Shown: positions 10,302-21,185, counted from the first letter of the stretch. The stretch: DNA of 64,000 bases from Xenorhabdus beddingii (GCF_002127545.1 NZ_MUBK01000003.1:62001-126000); one strand, 5' to 3'. Notes: generated by a model from the letters alone, not told the origin. Translations and numbers: made by a program.

Positions 10302-10612
10302 CTTGTTACCTCAAAAAAATCATAGTGCTCGGTCAACTTCAGAATGGCTGCAATACCTAACACAAGCTGATTGCAGCACTCTTTAAGAACCGGGGCGGTC
10401 GCATTTAAAAACCGAGAATCCCTGTGATCAGAAGCGTCCCGAAACCATTCTAAAAATTTAGACGCAGCATTATAGCGACGCAGACAGTATGAGTCGAGAA
10501 TTGCAGACAAAAGCATGCATGATTTGTTGACTTATGTGATAAATGTTGCTCAATGACGACATCACAATAGTGTTTATGCAATTATTATCTAAGCAAAAAT
10601 ATGGCTATAAAC

Positions 10613-10636
10613 AAAAATGCAGCCCGAAAGCTGCCA
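10613..10636 (-). terminator. Probable terminator of bolA
   Basis: On the minus strand GCAGC / GCTGC stem with loop, followed by ATTTTTG. The stem is short, so this is a weaker call than the neighbouring terminators. Confidence 0.5.
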
Positions 10637-10699
10637 TCTAAAATTAAACCTAGATTATTAATAATAAAACCTGACAGGCTATTGGATTAGCACGCAAAA

Positions 10700-11023
10700 T
10701 TATAAATTTGATGTCGTTGTATTTCCGCCGCGACACGCAGGAGAAGCCAAAACAGTGTCGCCCAATTCGGCCCATTCCTTTTCTGTATAAGTATGAAGCG
10801 CCAAAGCATGCACCCCCTCTTCCAGCTCCTTAGCCAGAACACTATATACTGAGCGATGACGACTGAGCATCCTTTGTTCAACGAATTCATTGCTTATCAC
10901 AATGATTTTAAAATGACTTTCAGAACCTGCCGGTACGTTGTGACGATAACTTTCATCAATCACTTCCAGATGAGAAGGCTTAAATGCCGCCCGTAATTTT
11001 GTTTCTATTTCCTGACGAACCAT
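10700..11023 (-). CDS. bolA: BolA family transcriptional/iron-sulfur regulator
   Basis: 107 residues. The BolA fold core is clear: [20 protein letters not shown], then [13 protein letters not shown] and [14 protein letters not shown], with the conserved His residues used for Fe-S binding with monothiol glutaredoxin. BolA affects cell shape and stationary-phase physiology in E. coli. The start at [10 protein letters not shown] is preferred because GAGGAGAATGAG immediately upstream supplies a ribosome site; a GTG seven codons earlier would consume it. Divergent from yajG, with about 240 bp between carrying both promoters. Confidence 0.95.
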   Translation of the reverse strand: MVRQEIETKLRAAFKPSHLEVIDESYRHNVPAGSESHFKIIVISNEFVEQRMLSRHRSVYSVLAKELEEGVHALALHTYTEKEWAELGDTVLASPACRGGNTTTSNL

Positions 11024-11261
11024 CTCATTCTCCTCAACCACCAAAGGTTATTTATCAACCACATCATTGACTCTAGATTATTTCCCGTTACTTATAGCAT
11101 CAGGGATAACCCGATCTCTTTAACAGAATTTCTTTAGGGTATTCCCTTTGAGTTTCCATCATCAGGGATATGCCGTTATTCATGGCGATGCTATGATTAC
11201 GGCAGTTTATACTACTGTATTAATCTGTCGGATACCCGAATCTTGAATTGAGAAAACCCAA

Positions 11262-11849
11262 ATGCTAAAGAAAATATTTATTCCATTGATCGCGCTTTTC
11301 TTTTTAGCCGGCTTATCTGGCTGTGCAAACTCAGGTAATACACTCGCCATTCAGCCCAAAATCACTCTGCCATCGGCAGATCCAACCATGAAAGCGATTA
11401 CACTCAGTATTAGTGGGGCCGACCATCGTCAATCTCAAGCCCTGGCCCAAATTAATCGCGATGCACGATTAGTCACGTTAATGCCTTCCCGCGATTTACG
11501 CTTTTTACTTCAAGAAGCACTAGAAAAGCAAATGGTTGCTCGCGGCTATATGATTGGCTCTCCCTCCAATGCCAATTTGCAAGTCATTGTGAATCAGCTC
11601 TATGCCGACGTAAAAGAGGGCAGTCTGCGTCATGATATTGCAGCAAAAGCGGAGATCTCCATTATTGTTTATGCCCAAGATGGCAGTAAACAGATTAAAA
11701 ACTATCGCACTAGCTACAATGTCCAAGGGCCGTTGAGTGCAACAAACGCAAAAATTGCTGACGCAGTCAATACGGTCTTATCTGACGTGATCGCAGACAT
11801 GGCTCAGGATTCTTCAATCAGCACCTTCATCAAACAAAACGTCCGCTAA
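11262..11849 (+). CDS. yajG: YajG family lipoprotein
   Basis: 195 residues with a lipoprotein signal: MLKKIFIPLIALFFLAGLSG followed by Cys21 (lipobox LSGC). The mature part includes LQVIVNQLYADVKEG and matches the YajG family of envelope lipoproteins. It should be lipidated and membrane-anchored; residue +2 is Ala, so outer-membrane sorting is expected. Function is unknown. Followed at 72 bp by ampG on the same strand, the usual pairing, suggesting an operon. Confidence 0.92.
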   Translation: MLKKIFIPLIALFFLAGLSGCANSGNTLAIQPKITLPSADPTMKAITLSISGADHRQSQALAQINRDARLVTLMPSRDLRFLLQEALEKQMVARGYMIGSPSNANLQVIVNQLYADVKEGSLRHDIAAKAEISIIVYAQDGSKQIKNYRTSYNVQGPLSATNAKIADAVNTVLSDVIADMAQDSSISTFIKQNVR

Positions 11850-11920
11850 CCGGATAATAAATAAACTTTCTGCCTAATTCTTAAAAATGAGATGCTGCGC
11901 AGAAAGTTTTTGGGAGGCTC

Positions 11921-13450
11921 ATGACTAACCACCGTTATTTAAACTTATCTGCACTACGCAACTATCGAACCCTTCTATTATTGGGCTTTGCCTCAGGGCT
12001 GCCTCTTGCACTCACAGCAGGAACGTTACAAGCATGGATGACTGTCGAAAATGTCGATATACGAACTATCGGTTTTTTCACTCTGGTTGGTCAAGCCTAT
12101 GTTTTTAAATTTCTCTGGGCACCCGCAATGGATCGATATTCCCCCTCATTTTTGGGGCGTCGACGGGGATGGATGCTCATAACGCAACTTTTATTGATCG
12201 TCAGTATTGCTGCGATGGGATTCCTGCAGCCATCCCAGCATTTATGGTGGCTCGCTGCATTGGCGGTTGCCGTTGCCTTCTTCTCAGCTTCCCAAGATAT
12301 TATTTTTGATGCCTATAAAACCGACTTGCTGCCGCAGGAAGAACGAGGGTCAGGTGCCGCAATTTCCGTATTGGGCTATCGGATAGCTATGCTGACTTCT
12401 GGTGGATTAGCCTTGCTGCTGACCCTCTATATTGGCTGGCAAAATATGTATTGGGTTATGGCCGGCATGATGTTGATTGGTGTTTATGCCACTCTCACCG
12501 CCAAAGAGCCAGAAATCAGTGCAGCCCCGCCAAAAACCTTGCGTCAAGCCGTACTCCAGCCATTATATGACTTTTTCAATCGAAACAATGCCTGGCTTAT
12601 CCTGCTGTTGATTGTCCTGTACAAAATGGCAGATGCTTTTGCGCTCTCACTCAGCACTCCGTTCCTTATTCGTGGTGTTGGTTTCAATCCGGCGGAAGTC
12701 GGTATGATCAATAAAACCTTCGGACTCGCCGCAACCATTGTCGGTGCATTGTACGGTGGTTATTTGATGCATAAGTTGAGCCTGTTCCGTGCACTGATGA
12801 TATTTGGCATTCTGCAAACCGTTTCAAATTTCGGGTATTGGATACTTGCCGTGACGCCTAAGGATATCTATGCCATGGGAGCGGCCATTTTTCTGGAAAA
12901 TATCTGTGGTGGTATGGGAACTGCGGCATTTGTCGCACTGCTGATGAGCCTGTGCAATAAATCATTCTCGGCAACCCAGTTCGCTTTGCTCTCTGCATTG
13001 TCGGCTGTTGGTCGGGTGTATGTTGGCCCCGTAGCAGGATGGTTTGCAGAAGCACACGGCTGGCCCATGTTTTACCTGTTCTCAGTGGTTATCGGATTGC
13101 CGGGACTGGCACTGTTGCTCGTCTGCCGTAAGACACTGGCTTATACTGAAGAGCATGACGACTTTATGCCGCGAACACTCTTTGGTAACTATTACCGATT
13201 AACCTTTATTGCCATCCTATGCGCTGTTCTTATCTTTGTCGCTTGGCTAATCCTCAGCATCCTGATATTCCTTGCAGGCCATCTGGTGATTTACTTACCG
13301 TTAGCTTTTCAGGTTTATTTCCTTAATATTCACCATATTAATGATCTGATATCGCCTATGTTGTCATGGAGTGTGGCTCTCGGCGTTTTTGGTCTGATTT
13401 TGGGCGGAATTCTGGATTATCTGGCCCTGAGAAAAACTCACCTCGCTTAG
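11921..13450 (+). CDS. ampG: Muropeptide permease AmpG
   Basis: 509 residues, MFS fold with about 12-14 membrane segments. The start region LLLLGFASGLPLALTAGTLQ and the QDIIFDAYKTDLL and EERGSGAAISVLGYR segments are typical of AmpG. It imports GlcNAc-anhydroMurNAc peptides across the inner membrane for peptidoglycan recycling and, where AmpR/AmpC exist, for beta-lactamase induction; neither is in this window. A GGGAGG ribosome site precedes the ATG. A hairpin follows the stop. Confidence 0.94.
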   Translation: MTNHRYLNLSALRNYRTLLLLGFASGLPLALTAGTLQAWMTVENVDIRTIGFFTLVGQAYVFKFLWAPAMDRYSPSFLGRRRGWMLITQLLLIVSIAAMGFLQPSQHLWWLAALAVAVAFFSASQDIIFDAYKTDLLPQEERGSGAAISVLGYRIAMLTSGGLALLLTLYIGWQNMYWVMAGMMLIGVYATLTAKEPEISAAPPKTLRQAVLQPLYDFFNRNNAWLILLLIVLYKMADAFALSLSTPFLIRGVGFNPAEVGMINKTFGLAATIVGALYGGYLMHKLSLFRALMIFGILQTVSNFGYWILAVTPKDIYAMGAAIFLENICGGMGTAAFVALLMSLCNKSFSATQFALLSALSAVGRVYVGPVAGWFAEAHGWPMFYLFSVVIGLPGLALLLVCRKTLAYTEEHDDFMPRTLFGNYYRLTFIAILCAVLIFVAWLILSILIFLAGHLVIYLPLAFQVYFLNIHHINDLISPMLSWSVALGVFGLILGGILDYLALRKTHLA

Positions 13451-13481
13451 CCAGTTCCCCTAGTTATTACCCCATCTCGTA

Positions 13482-13525
13482 CAACAGAAGGCTAACAAAG
13501 TTCAGTCTTCTGTTGATTTATTTAG
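13482..13525 (+). terminator. Terminator after ampG
   Basis: CAACAGAAG / CTTCTGTTG stem of nine perfect pairs with a 16-base loop, followed by the T-rich ATTTATTTAG. Confidence 0.65.
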
Positions 13526-13695
13526 TGACAAACTTCACAAATAAAACAAAAAAACACCATTATGTGACTTGAGAGACATCTTTTTCGGAACGTTAATATT
13601 TATATTCAAACTAACAAATATTATTATTTGAACGTATTTTATTTCGTACTATTCGAAATATCATTAACCACTTTAAAACCATATAAAGGGAATTT

Positions 13696-14463
13696 ATGAA
13701 AAGACATATTTTGACTCTCTCCGCTGTTGCTACTGCCTTGGTTTCTGCTTCAGCCTGCGCGGAATACCAGTGGGGATTTGCTGATGTCAGCATGAACTAC
13801 CTTGACTGGAATAAACATACCACCCAAAAAACCGGAAAAACTTCGCATAAAGACGATTTTGCTTATATGGAACTGGAAGGTGGAGCAGGCTTTAGTTGGG
13901 GAGAACTATATGGTTTCGCTGATTTAGAAAATCCATTTAACAGCAAAACGGCCCAGCCAGGTGATAACCAACGTTATGCTTTCAAAACAACAGGCCGCTT
14001 CTATTTGGGTGATACGGGTTTCAACCTCTATGGTCACGTCTATGGCGTCTATTCATTACCCGGTAAAGCGAATGGCGGAAACTTCCACGAAGTCAACACA
14101 CTCTACGGACTGGGCTACAATACCAGTCTTGCAGGAGTGTGGTTCAAGCCTTTCGTCGCACTGCACTATGTTGACCAAACTTTCTACTCAGGCAATAACG
14201 GTTATGTGGCAGGCTGGGTTGCAGGGTACGATTTCAACCTTTGGGAACAAAAATTCAGCGTTACAAACTGGAATGAAATTGAACTGAACCGCAATAAACG
14301 CTACGGTAACGGCGGACGCGATGGTATCAATGGCGCTATCGCACTGTGGTGGACTCCACATCCTTCCTTTACAACTGGCGTTCAGTACCGTTATGCAGAT
14401 AACAAATTGGGCGAAGATTTCTGGCAGGATGCTATTGTTTACAGTGTAAAATATAACTTCTAG
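13696..14463 (+). CDS. OmpK/Tsx-type nucleoside-specific outer membrane channel
   Basis: 255 residues. Signal peptide at 1-22 (ending SACA, mature protein beginning EYQWGFADVSMNYLDW), then an aromatic-rich beta-barrel alternation ending in the C-terminal Phe (VYSVKYNF) recognised by the BAM complex. The N-terminal QWGFADVSMNYLDW, GFADLENPF and ALWWTPHPSF segments fit the channel_Tsx/OmpK family, so outer-membrane diffusion of nucleosides is the likely role. In E. coli nothing lies between ampG and cyoA, so this is an insertion or a lineage-specific position. About 245 bp of AT-rich DNA upstream should hold its promoter; a Tsx-like CRP/CytR site was not convincingly seen. Confidence 0.85.
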   Translation: MKRHILTLSAVATALVSASACAEYQWGFADVSMNYLDWNKHTTQKTGKTSHKDDFAYMELEGGAGFSWGELYGFADLENPFNSKTAQPGDNQRYAFKTTGRFYLGDTGFNLYGHVYGVYSLPGKANGGNFHEVNTLYGLGYNTSLAGVWFKPFVALHYVDQTFYSGNNGYVAGWVAGYDFNLWEQKFSVTNWNEIELNRNKRYGNGGRDGINGAIALWWTPHPSFTTGVQYRYADNKLGEDFWQDAIVYSVKYNF

Positions 14464-14653
14464 GGATTAATTTAACACATGGGCAGCCTCTGGCTGCTCA
14501 TTAAGACCAATAAACAGGGGTTATCCCATTATTCATAACCTGTATTTACGGAATTTCCCCTTTGGTTTTCGCCAATTTTTTCTTTTAAAAAATAGCATCT
14601 TAATCTAAAATAATTATCCATTTTGATTCCTTGGTGAAGATAACCATCCGAAA

Positions 14654-14668
14654 TTAACGTTTTGTTAA
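14654..14668. promoter_or_regulatory. Candidate ArcA box upstream of cyoA
   Basis: Two TTAA cores in ATTAAC-GTTTT-GTTAAAT exactly 11 bp apart, the spacing of ArcA direct-repeat sites (GTTAA-n6-GTTAA). It lies about 70 bp upstream of the proposed cyo promoter. ArcA represses cyo in E. coli, which makes the location sensible, but AT-rich DNA gives chance matches. Confidence 0.4.
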
Positions 14669-14735
14669 ATCTCATACCACATGTGATCTCTCTAACATAA
14701 AAAGCCTACAAGCCAACTTGCTTCTATTACAATTG

Positions 14736-14764
14736 TTTACACTCCGGTAACCTTACCGTAGAAT
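14736..14764 (+). promoter_or_regulatory. Probable sigma-70 promoter of the cyo operon
   Basis: TTTACA, 17 bp, TAGAAT, about 50 bp before the cyoA start. The spacer contains an inverted repeat CGGTAA-CC-TTACCG, which could be a repressor site. This is the best-spaced hexamer pair in the 350-bp ompK-cyoA gap. Confidence 0.5.
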
Positions 14765-14814
14765 GCCCCCACTGATGAAACGACAATAAAGCTTTTGTTA
14801 TCTGGGGTCGCTCA

Positions 14815-15780
14815 ATGAGACTTATGAAATACAAAAAAACTATTGGGTTATCGTCACTACTCGCAGCCACTTTAATGCTAAGTGGTTGCGATATGGTATT
14901 GATGAATCCCAAAGGGGCGATCGGCGTTGAACAAAAAACGCTGATTCTGACAGCGTTTGGCCTGATGCTGATCGTTGTTATTCCGGCAATTGTAATGGCA
15001 ATCGTCTTTGCCTTACGTTACCGGGAAGCCAATAAATCTGCAACTTATCGTCCAAACTGGGCACACTCAAATAAAATTGAGCTTGTCGTTTGGACTGTGC
15101 CTATCCTGATTATCATTATCTTGGCGACGATTACATGGAAAACAACTCATGAACTCGATCCATACAAGCCATTGGACAGTGATGTAAAACCGGTGACAAT
15201 AGAAGTGATTTCCCTTGACTGGAAATGGCTGTTTATCTATCCGGAACAGGGTATTGCAACCGTAAACGAAATTGTATTCCCTAAAGATGTGCCAATTAAC
15301 TTCAAAATCACCTCAGACTCTGTGATGAACTCTTTCTTCATCCCACAGTTGGGTGGTCAGATTTATGCCATGGCAGGCATGCAGACAAAACTGCACTTAA
15401 TTGCTAACTCTGCGGGTAAATACGATGGATTCTCAGCGAGTTACAGTGGTCATGGCTTCTCAGGCATGAAATTCACTGCAACGGCAACTGATGATCGGGC
15501 AGGTTTTGAAGAGTGGGTGCAGAAAGTAAAAGCATCACCTAAAACCCTGGATACCGTGCAAGCATTCAATGGCTTGGCTAAACCTAGCCAAAACAATCCC
15601 GTTGAATACTTCTCAAGCGTGAAACCAAAACTGTTCCAAGAAACTATCGCCAAATTCATGGGTGACATGGGCCATGGTGGTATGCATGGTATGGCAGGTC
15701 ATGGCAAAACAGAACATGGTGAAGCTGCGGGTCATAATATGAATATGAGTCAGCCGGCTCATTCAGGTGTTGAGGAATAA
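14815..15780 (+). CDS. cyoA: Cytochrome bo3 ubiquinol oxidase subunit II
   Basis: 321 residues. A lipoprotein signal ends in LSGC with Cys25; two membrane helices ([20 protein letters not shown] and [14 protein letters not shown]) are followed by a periplasmic cupredoxin domain lacking the CuA ligands, as in quinol oxidases. The C-terminus is His/Met-rich ([15 protein letters not shown]), as it is in E. coli. First gene of cyoABCDE; the start MRLMKYKK matches E. coli MRLRKYNK. Subunit II contributes to quinol binding and complex assembly in the inner membrane. Confidence 0.97.
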   Translation: MRLMKYKKTIGLSSLLAATLMLSGCDMVLMNPKGAIGVEQKTLILTAFGLMLIVVIPAIVMAIVFALRYREANKSATYRPNWAHSNKIELVVWTVPILIIIILATITWKTTHELDPYKPLDSDVKPVTIEVISLDWKWLFIYPEQGIATVNEIVFPKDVPINFKITSDSVMNSFFIPQLGGQIYAMAGMQTKLHLIANSAGKYDGFSASYSGHGFSGMKFTATATDDRAGFEEWVQKVKASPKTLDTVQAFNGLAKPSQNNPVEYFSSVKPKLFQETIAKFMGDMGHGGMHGMAGHGKTEHGEAAGHNMNMSQPAHSGVEE

Positions 15781-15784
15781 AGGC

Positions 15785-17767
15785 ATGTGGGGAAAATTAA
15801 CACTGGATGCGATCCCATTACATGAACCCATTATTGTGGTGACATTGTTGGGGATCCTGCTTGGGGGGCTGGTCGTTGTTGGTTCCCTAACTTATTTCCG
15901 TAAATGGAAATGGCTCTGGAGTGAATGGTTAACCAGCGTTGACCATAAGAAAATTGGTGTCATGTACATCGTTGTTGCGATGGTGATGATGCTTCGTGGT
16001 TTCGCTGACGCCATTATGATGCGTGGACAGCAAGCCCTTGCTTCCGCTGGCGAAGCAGGCTTCCTGCCCCCGCACCATTATGATCAGATCTTTACCGCCC
16101 ACGGCGTTATCATGATCTTCTTCATGGCGATGCCTTTCGTTGTCGGCCTGATGAACATTGTTGTTCCTCTGCAAATCGGTGCCCGCGACGTTGCATTCCC
16201 ATTCTTGAACTCATTAAGTTTCTGGTTATTTGTTGTCGGTGTTGCACTGATCAACCTCTCTCTGGGGGTTGGCGAGTTTGCACAAACAGGTTGGTTGGCA
16301 TACCCGCCTCTATCCGGTCTGGAGTACAATCCGGGAGTCGGTGTCGATTACTGGATATGGAGCCTTCAGCTCTCCGGTGTGGGTACTTTGCTGACGGGGG
16401 TTAACTTCTTCGTGACCATCCTGCGCATGCGCGCACCAGGCATGTCCATGATGAAACTCCCTGTCTTTACATGGGCTTCATTGTGTACCAACGTACTGAT
16501 TATTGCCGCGTTCCCAATCCTGACAGTCACGATTGCACTGTTAACTCTGGATCGCTATCTGGGCACCCATTTCTTTACCAACGATATGGGCGGCAACATG
16601 ATGATGTACATCAACCTGATTTGGGCTTGGGGTCACCCTGAAGTTTACATTCTGGTTCTGCCTGTCTTTGGTATCTTCTCTGAAGTCACCGCAACCTTCT
16701 CGAAAAAGCGCCTGTTTGGTTATACCTCACTGGTGTGGGCGACCATCGTTATTACCGTCCTGTCGTTCATCGTATGGTTGCACCACTTCTTTACCATGGG
16801 TTCCGGCGCGAATGTCAACGCCTTCTTTGGTATCGCCACGATGATTATCTCCATCCCAACCGGGGTTAAGATCTTCAACTGGCTGTTCACCATGTACCGT
16901 GGTCGTATTGAATTCAAAACCCCAATGCTGTGGACTGTCGGTTTCTTGGTGACTTTCTCCATTGGTGGTATGACGGGAGTTCTGCTGGCAGTACCAGGTG
17001 CAAACTTCGTCCTGCATAACAGCCTGTTCCTGATTGCCCACTTCCATAACGTCATCATCGGTGGTGTCGTCTTCGGCTGCTTCGCAGGTACTACTTACTG
17101 GTTCCCGAAAGCATTCGGCTTCACGCTGAATGAAAAATGGGGTGTCCGCGCATTCTGGTTCTGGATCACGGGTTTCTTCGTTGCCTTTATGCCACTGTAC
17201 GCGCTGGGCTTCATGGGTATGACCCGTCGTCTGAGTCAGGATATCAACCCAGAATTCCACCCACTGCTGGTTGTTGCAGCAGGTGGCGTTGTCTTAATCG
17301 CCTTGGGTATTCTGTGTCAGGTTATCCAGTTCTATGTCAGTATCCGTGACCGTGACCAAAACCGCGATTTGACCGGTGACCCGTGGGGTGCCCGTACTCT
17401 GGAATGGTCAACTTCATCTCCTCCTCCATTCTATAACTTTGCTGAAGTTCCACACATTCAGACCCGTGATGCGTGGTGGGATATGAAAGAGAAAGGCATT
17501 GAATATAAGCGTCCTGCGAAATATGAAGAAATTCATATGCCTAAAAATACCGCCGCAGGTGTGATCATCAGTGCTTTCTGTCTGACCTTAGGCTTTGCTT
17601 TGATCTGGCATATCTGGTGGATGGCTATTGCAAGTTTTGCTGGCATCATCATTAGCTGCATCGTGAAAAGCTTTGACGAAGACGTTGATTACTACGTTCC
17701 TGTAGCTGAAGTCGAGAAAGTTGAAAATCAGCGTTACGAAGAACTGAGAAAGGCAGGTGTGAAATAA
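15785..17767 (+). CDS. cyoB: Cytochrome bo3 ubiquinol oxidase subunit I
   Basis: 660 residues, about 15 membrane helices. Heme-copper oxidase core with the CuB/Tyr motif [14 protein letters not shown], the HH pair in [10 protein letters not shown], and the [13 protein letters not shown] histidines that bind low-spin heme b and heme o3. Catalyses four-electron reduction of oxygen with proton pumping. Start [11 protein letters not shown] fits E. coli MFGKLSLDAVP, preceded by GAGGAATAAAGGC; it begins four bases after cyoA. It ends in a TAATG overlap with cyoC. Confidence 0.98.
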   Translation: MWGKLTLDAIPLHEPIIVVTLLGILLGGLVVVGSLTYFRKWKWLWSEWLTSVDHKKIGVMYIVVAMVMMLRGFADAIMMRGQQALASAGEAGFLPPHHYDQIFTAHGVIMIFFMAMPFVVGLMNIVVPLQIGARDVAFPFLNSLSFWLFVVGVALINLSLGVGEFAQTGWLAYPPLSGLEYNPGVGVDYWIWSLQLSGVGTLLTGVNFFVTILRMRAPGMSMMKLPVFTWASLCTNVLIIAAFPILTVTIALLTLDRYLGTHFFTNDMGGNMMMYINLIWAWGHPEVYILVLPVFGIFSEVTATFSKKRLFGYTSLVWATIVITVLSFIVWLHHFFTMGSGANVNAFFGIATMIISIPTGVKIFNWLFTMYRGRIEFKTPMLWTVGFLVTFSIGGMTGVLLAVPGANFVLHNSLFLIAHFHNVIIGGVVFGCFAGTTYWFPKAFGFTLNEKWGVRAFWFWITGFFVAFMPLYALGFMGMTRRLSQDINPEFHPLLVVAAGGVVLIALGILCQVIQFYVSIRDRDQNRDLTGDPWGARTLEWSTSSPPPFYNFAEVPHIQTRDAWWDMKEKGIEYKRPAKYEEIHMPKNTAAGVIISAFCLTLGFALIWHIWWMAIASFAGIIISCIVKSFDEDVDYYVPVAEVEKVENQRYEELRKAGVK

Positions 17768-18378
17768 TGTCGACTCAAACCCTGAACAACACAGCCGCCC
17801 ATGACACTCATGGGCATCACGATACAGGAGCCAACAAAGTATTCGGCTTCTGGATCTACCTGATGAGTGACTTGGTTCTGTTTGCAAGTCTGTTTGCTAC
17901 CTACGCAGTGTTAGCCAATGGCACTGCGGGTGGCCCGTCTGGTAAAGATATTTTTGAACTGGATTTTGTCCTGGTAGAAACCTTCCTGCTGCTATTCAGT
18001 AGTATTACCTATGGTTTCGCCATGCTGTGCATGAACAAAGGTAAAGCGTCTCAGGTTAACCTGTGGCTGTTCATTACCTTCCTGTTTGGCCTTGGCTTCG
18101 TGTCAATGGAAGTTTATGAATTCCATAAACTGATTTCAGAAGGCTTTGGCCCTGACCACAGTGCATTCCTGTCTTCTTTCTTTGCACTGGTTGCGACTCA
18201 CGGATTACACGTTACCTTCGGCCTGATTTGGATTGTTATCCTGATAATTCAGGTTTCACGCCGTGGCCTGACTGACGTGAACCGTACCCGTCTGAACTGC
18301 CTGAGCCTGTTCTGGCACTTCCTTGACGTGGTATGGATCTGTGTATTTACTGTCGTTTATCTGATGGGAGCGATGTAA
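17767..18378 (+). CDS. cyoC: Cytochrome bo3 ubiquinol oxidase subunit III
   Basis: 203 residues, five membrane helices after a His-rich N-terminus ([10 protein letters not shown]). The segment [21 protein letters not shown] and the [14 protein letters not shown] helix are characteristic of heme-copper oxidase subunit III. It stabilises the catalytic subunits in the inner membrane. Start and stop are both in TAATG overlaps with cyoB and cyoD, indicating translational coupling. Confidence 0.97.
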   Translation: MSTQTLNNTAAHDTHGHHDTGANKVFGFWIYLMSDLVLFASLFATYAVLANGTAGGPSGKDIFELDFVLVETFLLLFSSITYGFAMLCMNKGKASQVNLWLFITFLFGLGFVSMEVYEFHKLISEGFGPDHSAFLSSFFALVATHGLHVTFGLIWIVILIIQVSRRGLTDVNRTRLNCLSLFWHFLDVVWICVFTVVYLMGAM

Positions 18379-18710
18379 TGAGTCATCCAAATACTTCTCA
18401 TTCCGGCGCCAGCCACGGTAGCTTCAAAACCTATATGATTGGTTTTGTTCTGTCAGTCATACTGACCGTGATCCCATTCTGGATGGTGATGGATGGCACG
18501 GCTTCACCCAGCACAATCCTGGTGACCGTAATCGCTATGGCTGTCATTCAGATTTTTGTTCATTTCATCTGCTTCCTGCACATGAATACATCGTCTGAAG
18601 AGCGTTGGAACTTAATTGCCTTAATATTCACATTACTGGTCATCGCTATTGTTGTTGTTGGCTCCTTGTGGATTATGTACAACCTGAACATCAATATGAT
18701 GGTTGATTAA
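18378..18710 (+). CDS. cyoD: Cytochrome bo3 ubiquinol oxidase subunit IV
   Basis: 110 residues, three membrane helices ([58 protein letters not shown]). Small accessory subunit that helps CuB binding and assembly. The start [15 protein letters not shown] corresponds to E. coli [14 protein letters not shown] and overlaps the cyoC stop by one base. Confidence 0.96.
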   Translation: MSHPNTSHSGASHGSFKTYMIGFVLSVILTVIPFWMVMDGTASPSTILVTVIAMAVIQIFVHFICFLHMNTSSEERWNLIALIFTLLVIAIVVVGSLWIMYNLNINMMVD

Positions 18711-18722
18711 GGGTTGATTTAA

Positions 18723-19607
18723 ATGATTAAGCAATACCTGCAAGTGACCAAACCAGGAATTATTTTCGGGAATCTAATTTCTGCGATTGGTGGTTTTCTA
18801 CTCGCTTCTAAGGGCGTCATAGATTACCCCTTGTTCTTTGCAACCATGGTCGGGGTATCGCTGGTGGTAGCATCAGGTTGTGTATTCAACAACTATATCG
18901 ACCGCGATATCGACCGTATCATGGAAAGAACAAAAGAAAGGGTCCTTGTGAAAGGGCTTATCGATCCGAAAATCAGCCTGATTTACGCCTCAGTGTTAGG
19001 TATTGCTGGCATAGTGCTGCTCTATGTAGCAGCCAATGCCTTAGCAATGCAGTTAGCTCTCATTGGGTTTATCATTTATGTTGGGGTTTATAGCCTCTAC
19101 ATGAAAAGAAAATCTGTTTATGGCACGCTGGTTGGTAGCTTGTCAGGCGCAGCACCTCCTGTGATTGGTTACTGTGCAGTAGCGGGACATTTTGATACAG
19201 GCGCGTTGATTTTATTGTTGATCTTCAGCTTGTGGCAAATGCCCCACTCTTACGCCATTGCTATTTTTCGGTTCAAAGATTATCAAGCGGCCAACATCCC
19301 AGTATTGCCGGTGATCAAAGGTATTTCCGTCGCGAAAAACCACATCACTCTGTATATTCTGGCCTTTATGGTTGCCACTTTGATGCTGACTATCAGTGGT
19401 TATGCGGGTTATAAATATCTCATCGTAGCCGCCGCAGTGAGTATCTGGTGGCTGGGTATGGCATTATCCGGTTATAAAACCTCTGATGATCGTCTTTGGG
19501 CCCGCCGGTTATTTGTGTTTTCTATCGTCGCTATCATGTCATTAAGCGTCATGATGTCTGTAGATTCATCGGCATCTCCAGAAAACTTACTGGCTTACGT
19601 CTGGTAA
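18723..19607 (+). CDS. cyoE: Heme O synthase (protoheme IX farnesyltransferase)
   Basis: 294 residues, UbiA-superfamily prenyltransferase with about nine membrane helices. The prenyl-diphosphate/Mg site [15 protein letters not shown] (NxxxDxxxD) is near residue 58, and a second polar loop [13 protein letters not shown] is present. It farnesylates heme B to heme O for the bo3 oxidase. Last gene of the operon, 12 bp after cyoD, followed by a strong terminator. Confidence 0.97.
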   Translation: MIKQYLQVTKPGIIFGNLISAIGGFLLASKGVIDYPLFFATMVGVSLVVASGCVFNNYIDRDIDRIMERTKERVLVKGLIDPKISLIYASVLGIAGIVLLYVAANALAMQLALIGFIIYVGVYSLYMKRKSVYGTLVGSLSGAAPPVIGYCAVAGHFDTGALILLLIFSLWQMPHSYAIAIFRFKDYQAANIPVLPVIKGISVAKNHITLYILAFMVATLMLTISGYAGYKYLIVAAAVSIWWLGMALSGYKTSDDRLWARRLFVFSIVAIMSLSVMMSVDSSASPENLLAYVW

Positions 19608-19613
19608 TATTTA

Positions 19614-19650
19614 GATGACAGGGTATCCCCTGTCATCTTTTCCCTTTCCT
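19614..19650 (+). terminator. Rho-independent terminator of the cyo operon
   Basis: GATGACAGGG / CCCTGTCATC, ten perfect pairs with a four-base loop, followed by TTTTCCCTTTCCTTTT. Confidence 0.92.
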
Positions 19651-19767
19651 TTTATCTCGTTATTCCATAACAGTTTATTCAATTACAAACGTTATTCGGT
19701 TACAAACGCGGCTTTTTCGTTTGCTCTCCCCCAAATGAAATGTCATATCAGATTTTTTGAGGTATCC

Positions 19768-21135
19768 ATGAACGATAATAAAATGACTCCGCTTGAACTT
19801 CGGGCGACATGGGGCTTAGGTTCCGTTTTCTCTTTGCGCATGTTAGGCATGTTCATGGTTCTACCTGTTTTGACGACCTATGGCTTAGAGTTACATGATT
19901 CAACCGAAGCCCTCATTGGAATTGCCATTGGCATCTACGGATTAACCCAAGCAATATTCCAAATCCCATTTGGGTTACTTTCAGACAAGATTGGCAGGAA
20001 ACCCTTAATCATTGGCGGGCTACTCATTTTTGTATTAGGCAGTATTATTGCCGCACTCAGTGATTCTATTTGGGGCATAATCATTGGGCGAGCCTTACAA
20101 GGCACAGGGGCAATATCCGCCGCTATCATGGCATTACTTTCAGATCTGACTCGTGAACAAAATCGCACAAAGGCAATGGCATTTATTGGTATTAGCTTTG
20201 GCATTACATTCGCCTTTGCTATTGTCGCAGGCCCTATTATCACCCACCACATCGGCTTAAATGGCCTATTTGCCGCAATCGCTGTCCTTGCTGGTTGCGC
20301 AATTTTAATCACACTGTTCGCCGTACCTAATACACATAAGCATGTGTTGAATCGCGAGTCCGGGTTCGCTCGAGGCAGTTTCAAGCGCGTACTCTCTGAT
20401 CCTCAGCTACTAAAACTCAATTTTGGCATTCTTAGCCTGCATACTTTATTAATGTCGAGTTTTGTTGCCCTGCCCCTCATCATGGAAAAAGTAGGTTTTC
20501 CTCCGCAACAACACTGGAAAGTCTATTTAATTACTACCCTTATTTCTTTCGTTGCCGTTCTGCCTTTTATTATTTATGCGGAAACCAAACGCCGCATGAA
20601 GCAAGTATTCTTACTTTGCATCGGTATGCTATTCATTGCTGAAGTCGTCTTATGGTCGCAGGGAGCCCATCTTTGGGGGATCTTTGCCGGCATCCAGATC
20701 TTCTTTCTGGCATTCAATATTATGGAGGCCATTTTGCCTTCACTTATCAGCAAAGAAGCGCCGGCAGGTTACAAAGGCACAGCCATGGGCGTTTACTCTA
20801 CCAGCCAATTCCTTGGGGTTGCTTTAGGGGGCGGCCTTGGCGGAATGCTCTACGAACTTCAAGGTGCATCACTGGTATTTATGGGAGGCATCGCGCTGAC
20901 GGCACTCTGGTTCATTATCAGCCTCACATTGCGGCAGCCTCCATATGTCAGCAGCATCAGGCTCGTTTTGCCTGAGCCATTACGTAACCCGGAGAGTCTG
21001 GAGGAAAAGATATTGGCACAAAATGGCGTAAAAGATGTCGTCATTGCAGCAGAAGAGCTTAGCGCTTATGTCAAAGTCGATACCAAACTGACCAACCGCC
21101 AACAATTAGAGCAGATTGTTTTGTCCCATGAATAA
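19768..21135 (+). CDS. yajR: MFS transporter YajR
   Basis: 455 residues. Twelve membrane helices with the MFS motif A GLLSDKIGRKPLIIGG, then a soluble C-terminal YAM domain (about 390-455, ending KVDTKLTNRQQLEQIV), the layout of E. coli YajR. The YAM domain has a ferredoxin-like fold; the substrate of YajR is not established. The start is MNDNKMTPLELRATWGLG with a TTGAGG ribosome site; upstream in-frame codons (about 51) are inside the leader and lack similarity. Confidence 0.94.
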   Translation: MNDNKMTPLELRATWGLGSVFSLRMLGMFMVLPVLTTYGLELHDSTEALIGIAIGIYGLTQAIFQIPFGLLSDKIGRKPLIIGGLLIFVLGSIIAALSDSIWGIIIGRALQGTGAISAAIMALLSDLTREQNRTKAMAFIGISFGITFAFAIVAGPIITHHIGLNGLFAAIAVLAGCAILITLFAVPNTHKHVLNRESGFARGSFKRVLSDPQLLKLNFGILSLHTLLMSSFVALPLIMEKVGFPPQQHWKVYLITTLISFVAVLPFIIYAETKRRMKQVFLLCIGMLFIAEVVLWSQGAHLWGIFAGIQIFFLAFNIMEAILPSLISKEAPAGYKGTAMGVYSTSQFLGVALGGGLGGMLYELQGASLVFMGGIALTALWFIISLTLRQPPYVSSIRLVLPEPLRNPESLEEKILAQNGVKDVVIAAEELSAYVKVDTKLTNRQQLEQIVLSHE

Positions 21136-21185
21136 TTTGCTACCTGCATGACAAAATGGGGTTTTCCACCCACGGTATGTTTAAT

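Noticed and set aside
13540-13600. CRP-like TGTGA site before the OmpK/Tsx gene
   Set aside because: Only one half-site (TGTGACT) is good; the partner half is too degenerate to call.
16727-17260. 177-codon minus-strand open frame opposite cyoB
   Set aside because: Antisense shadow of a strongly biased coding region with no independent start signals.
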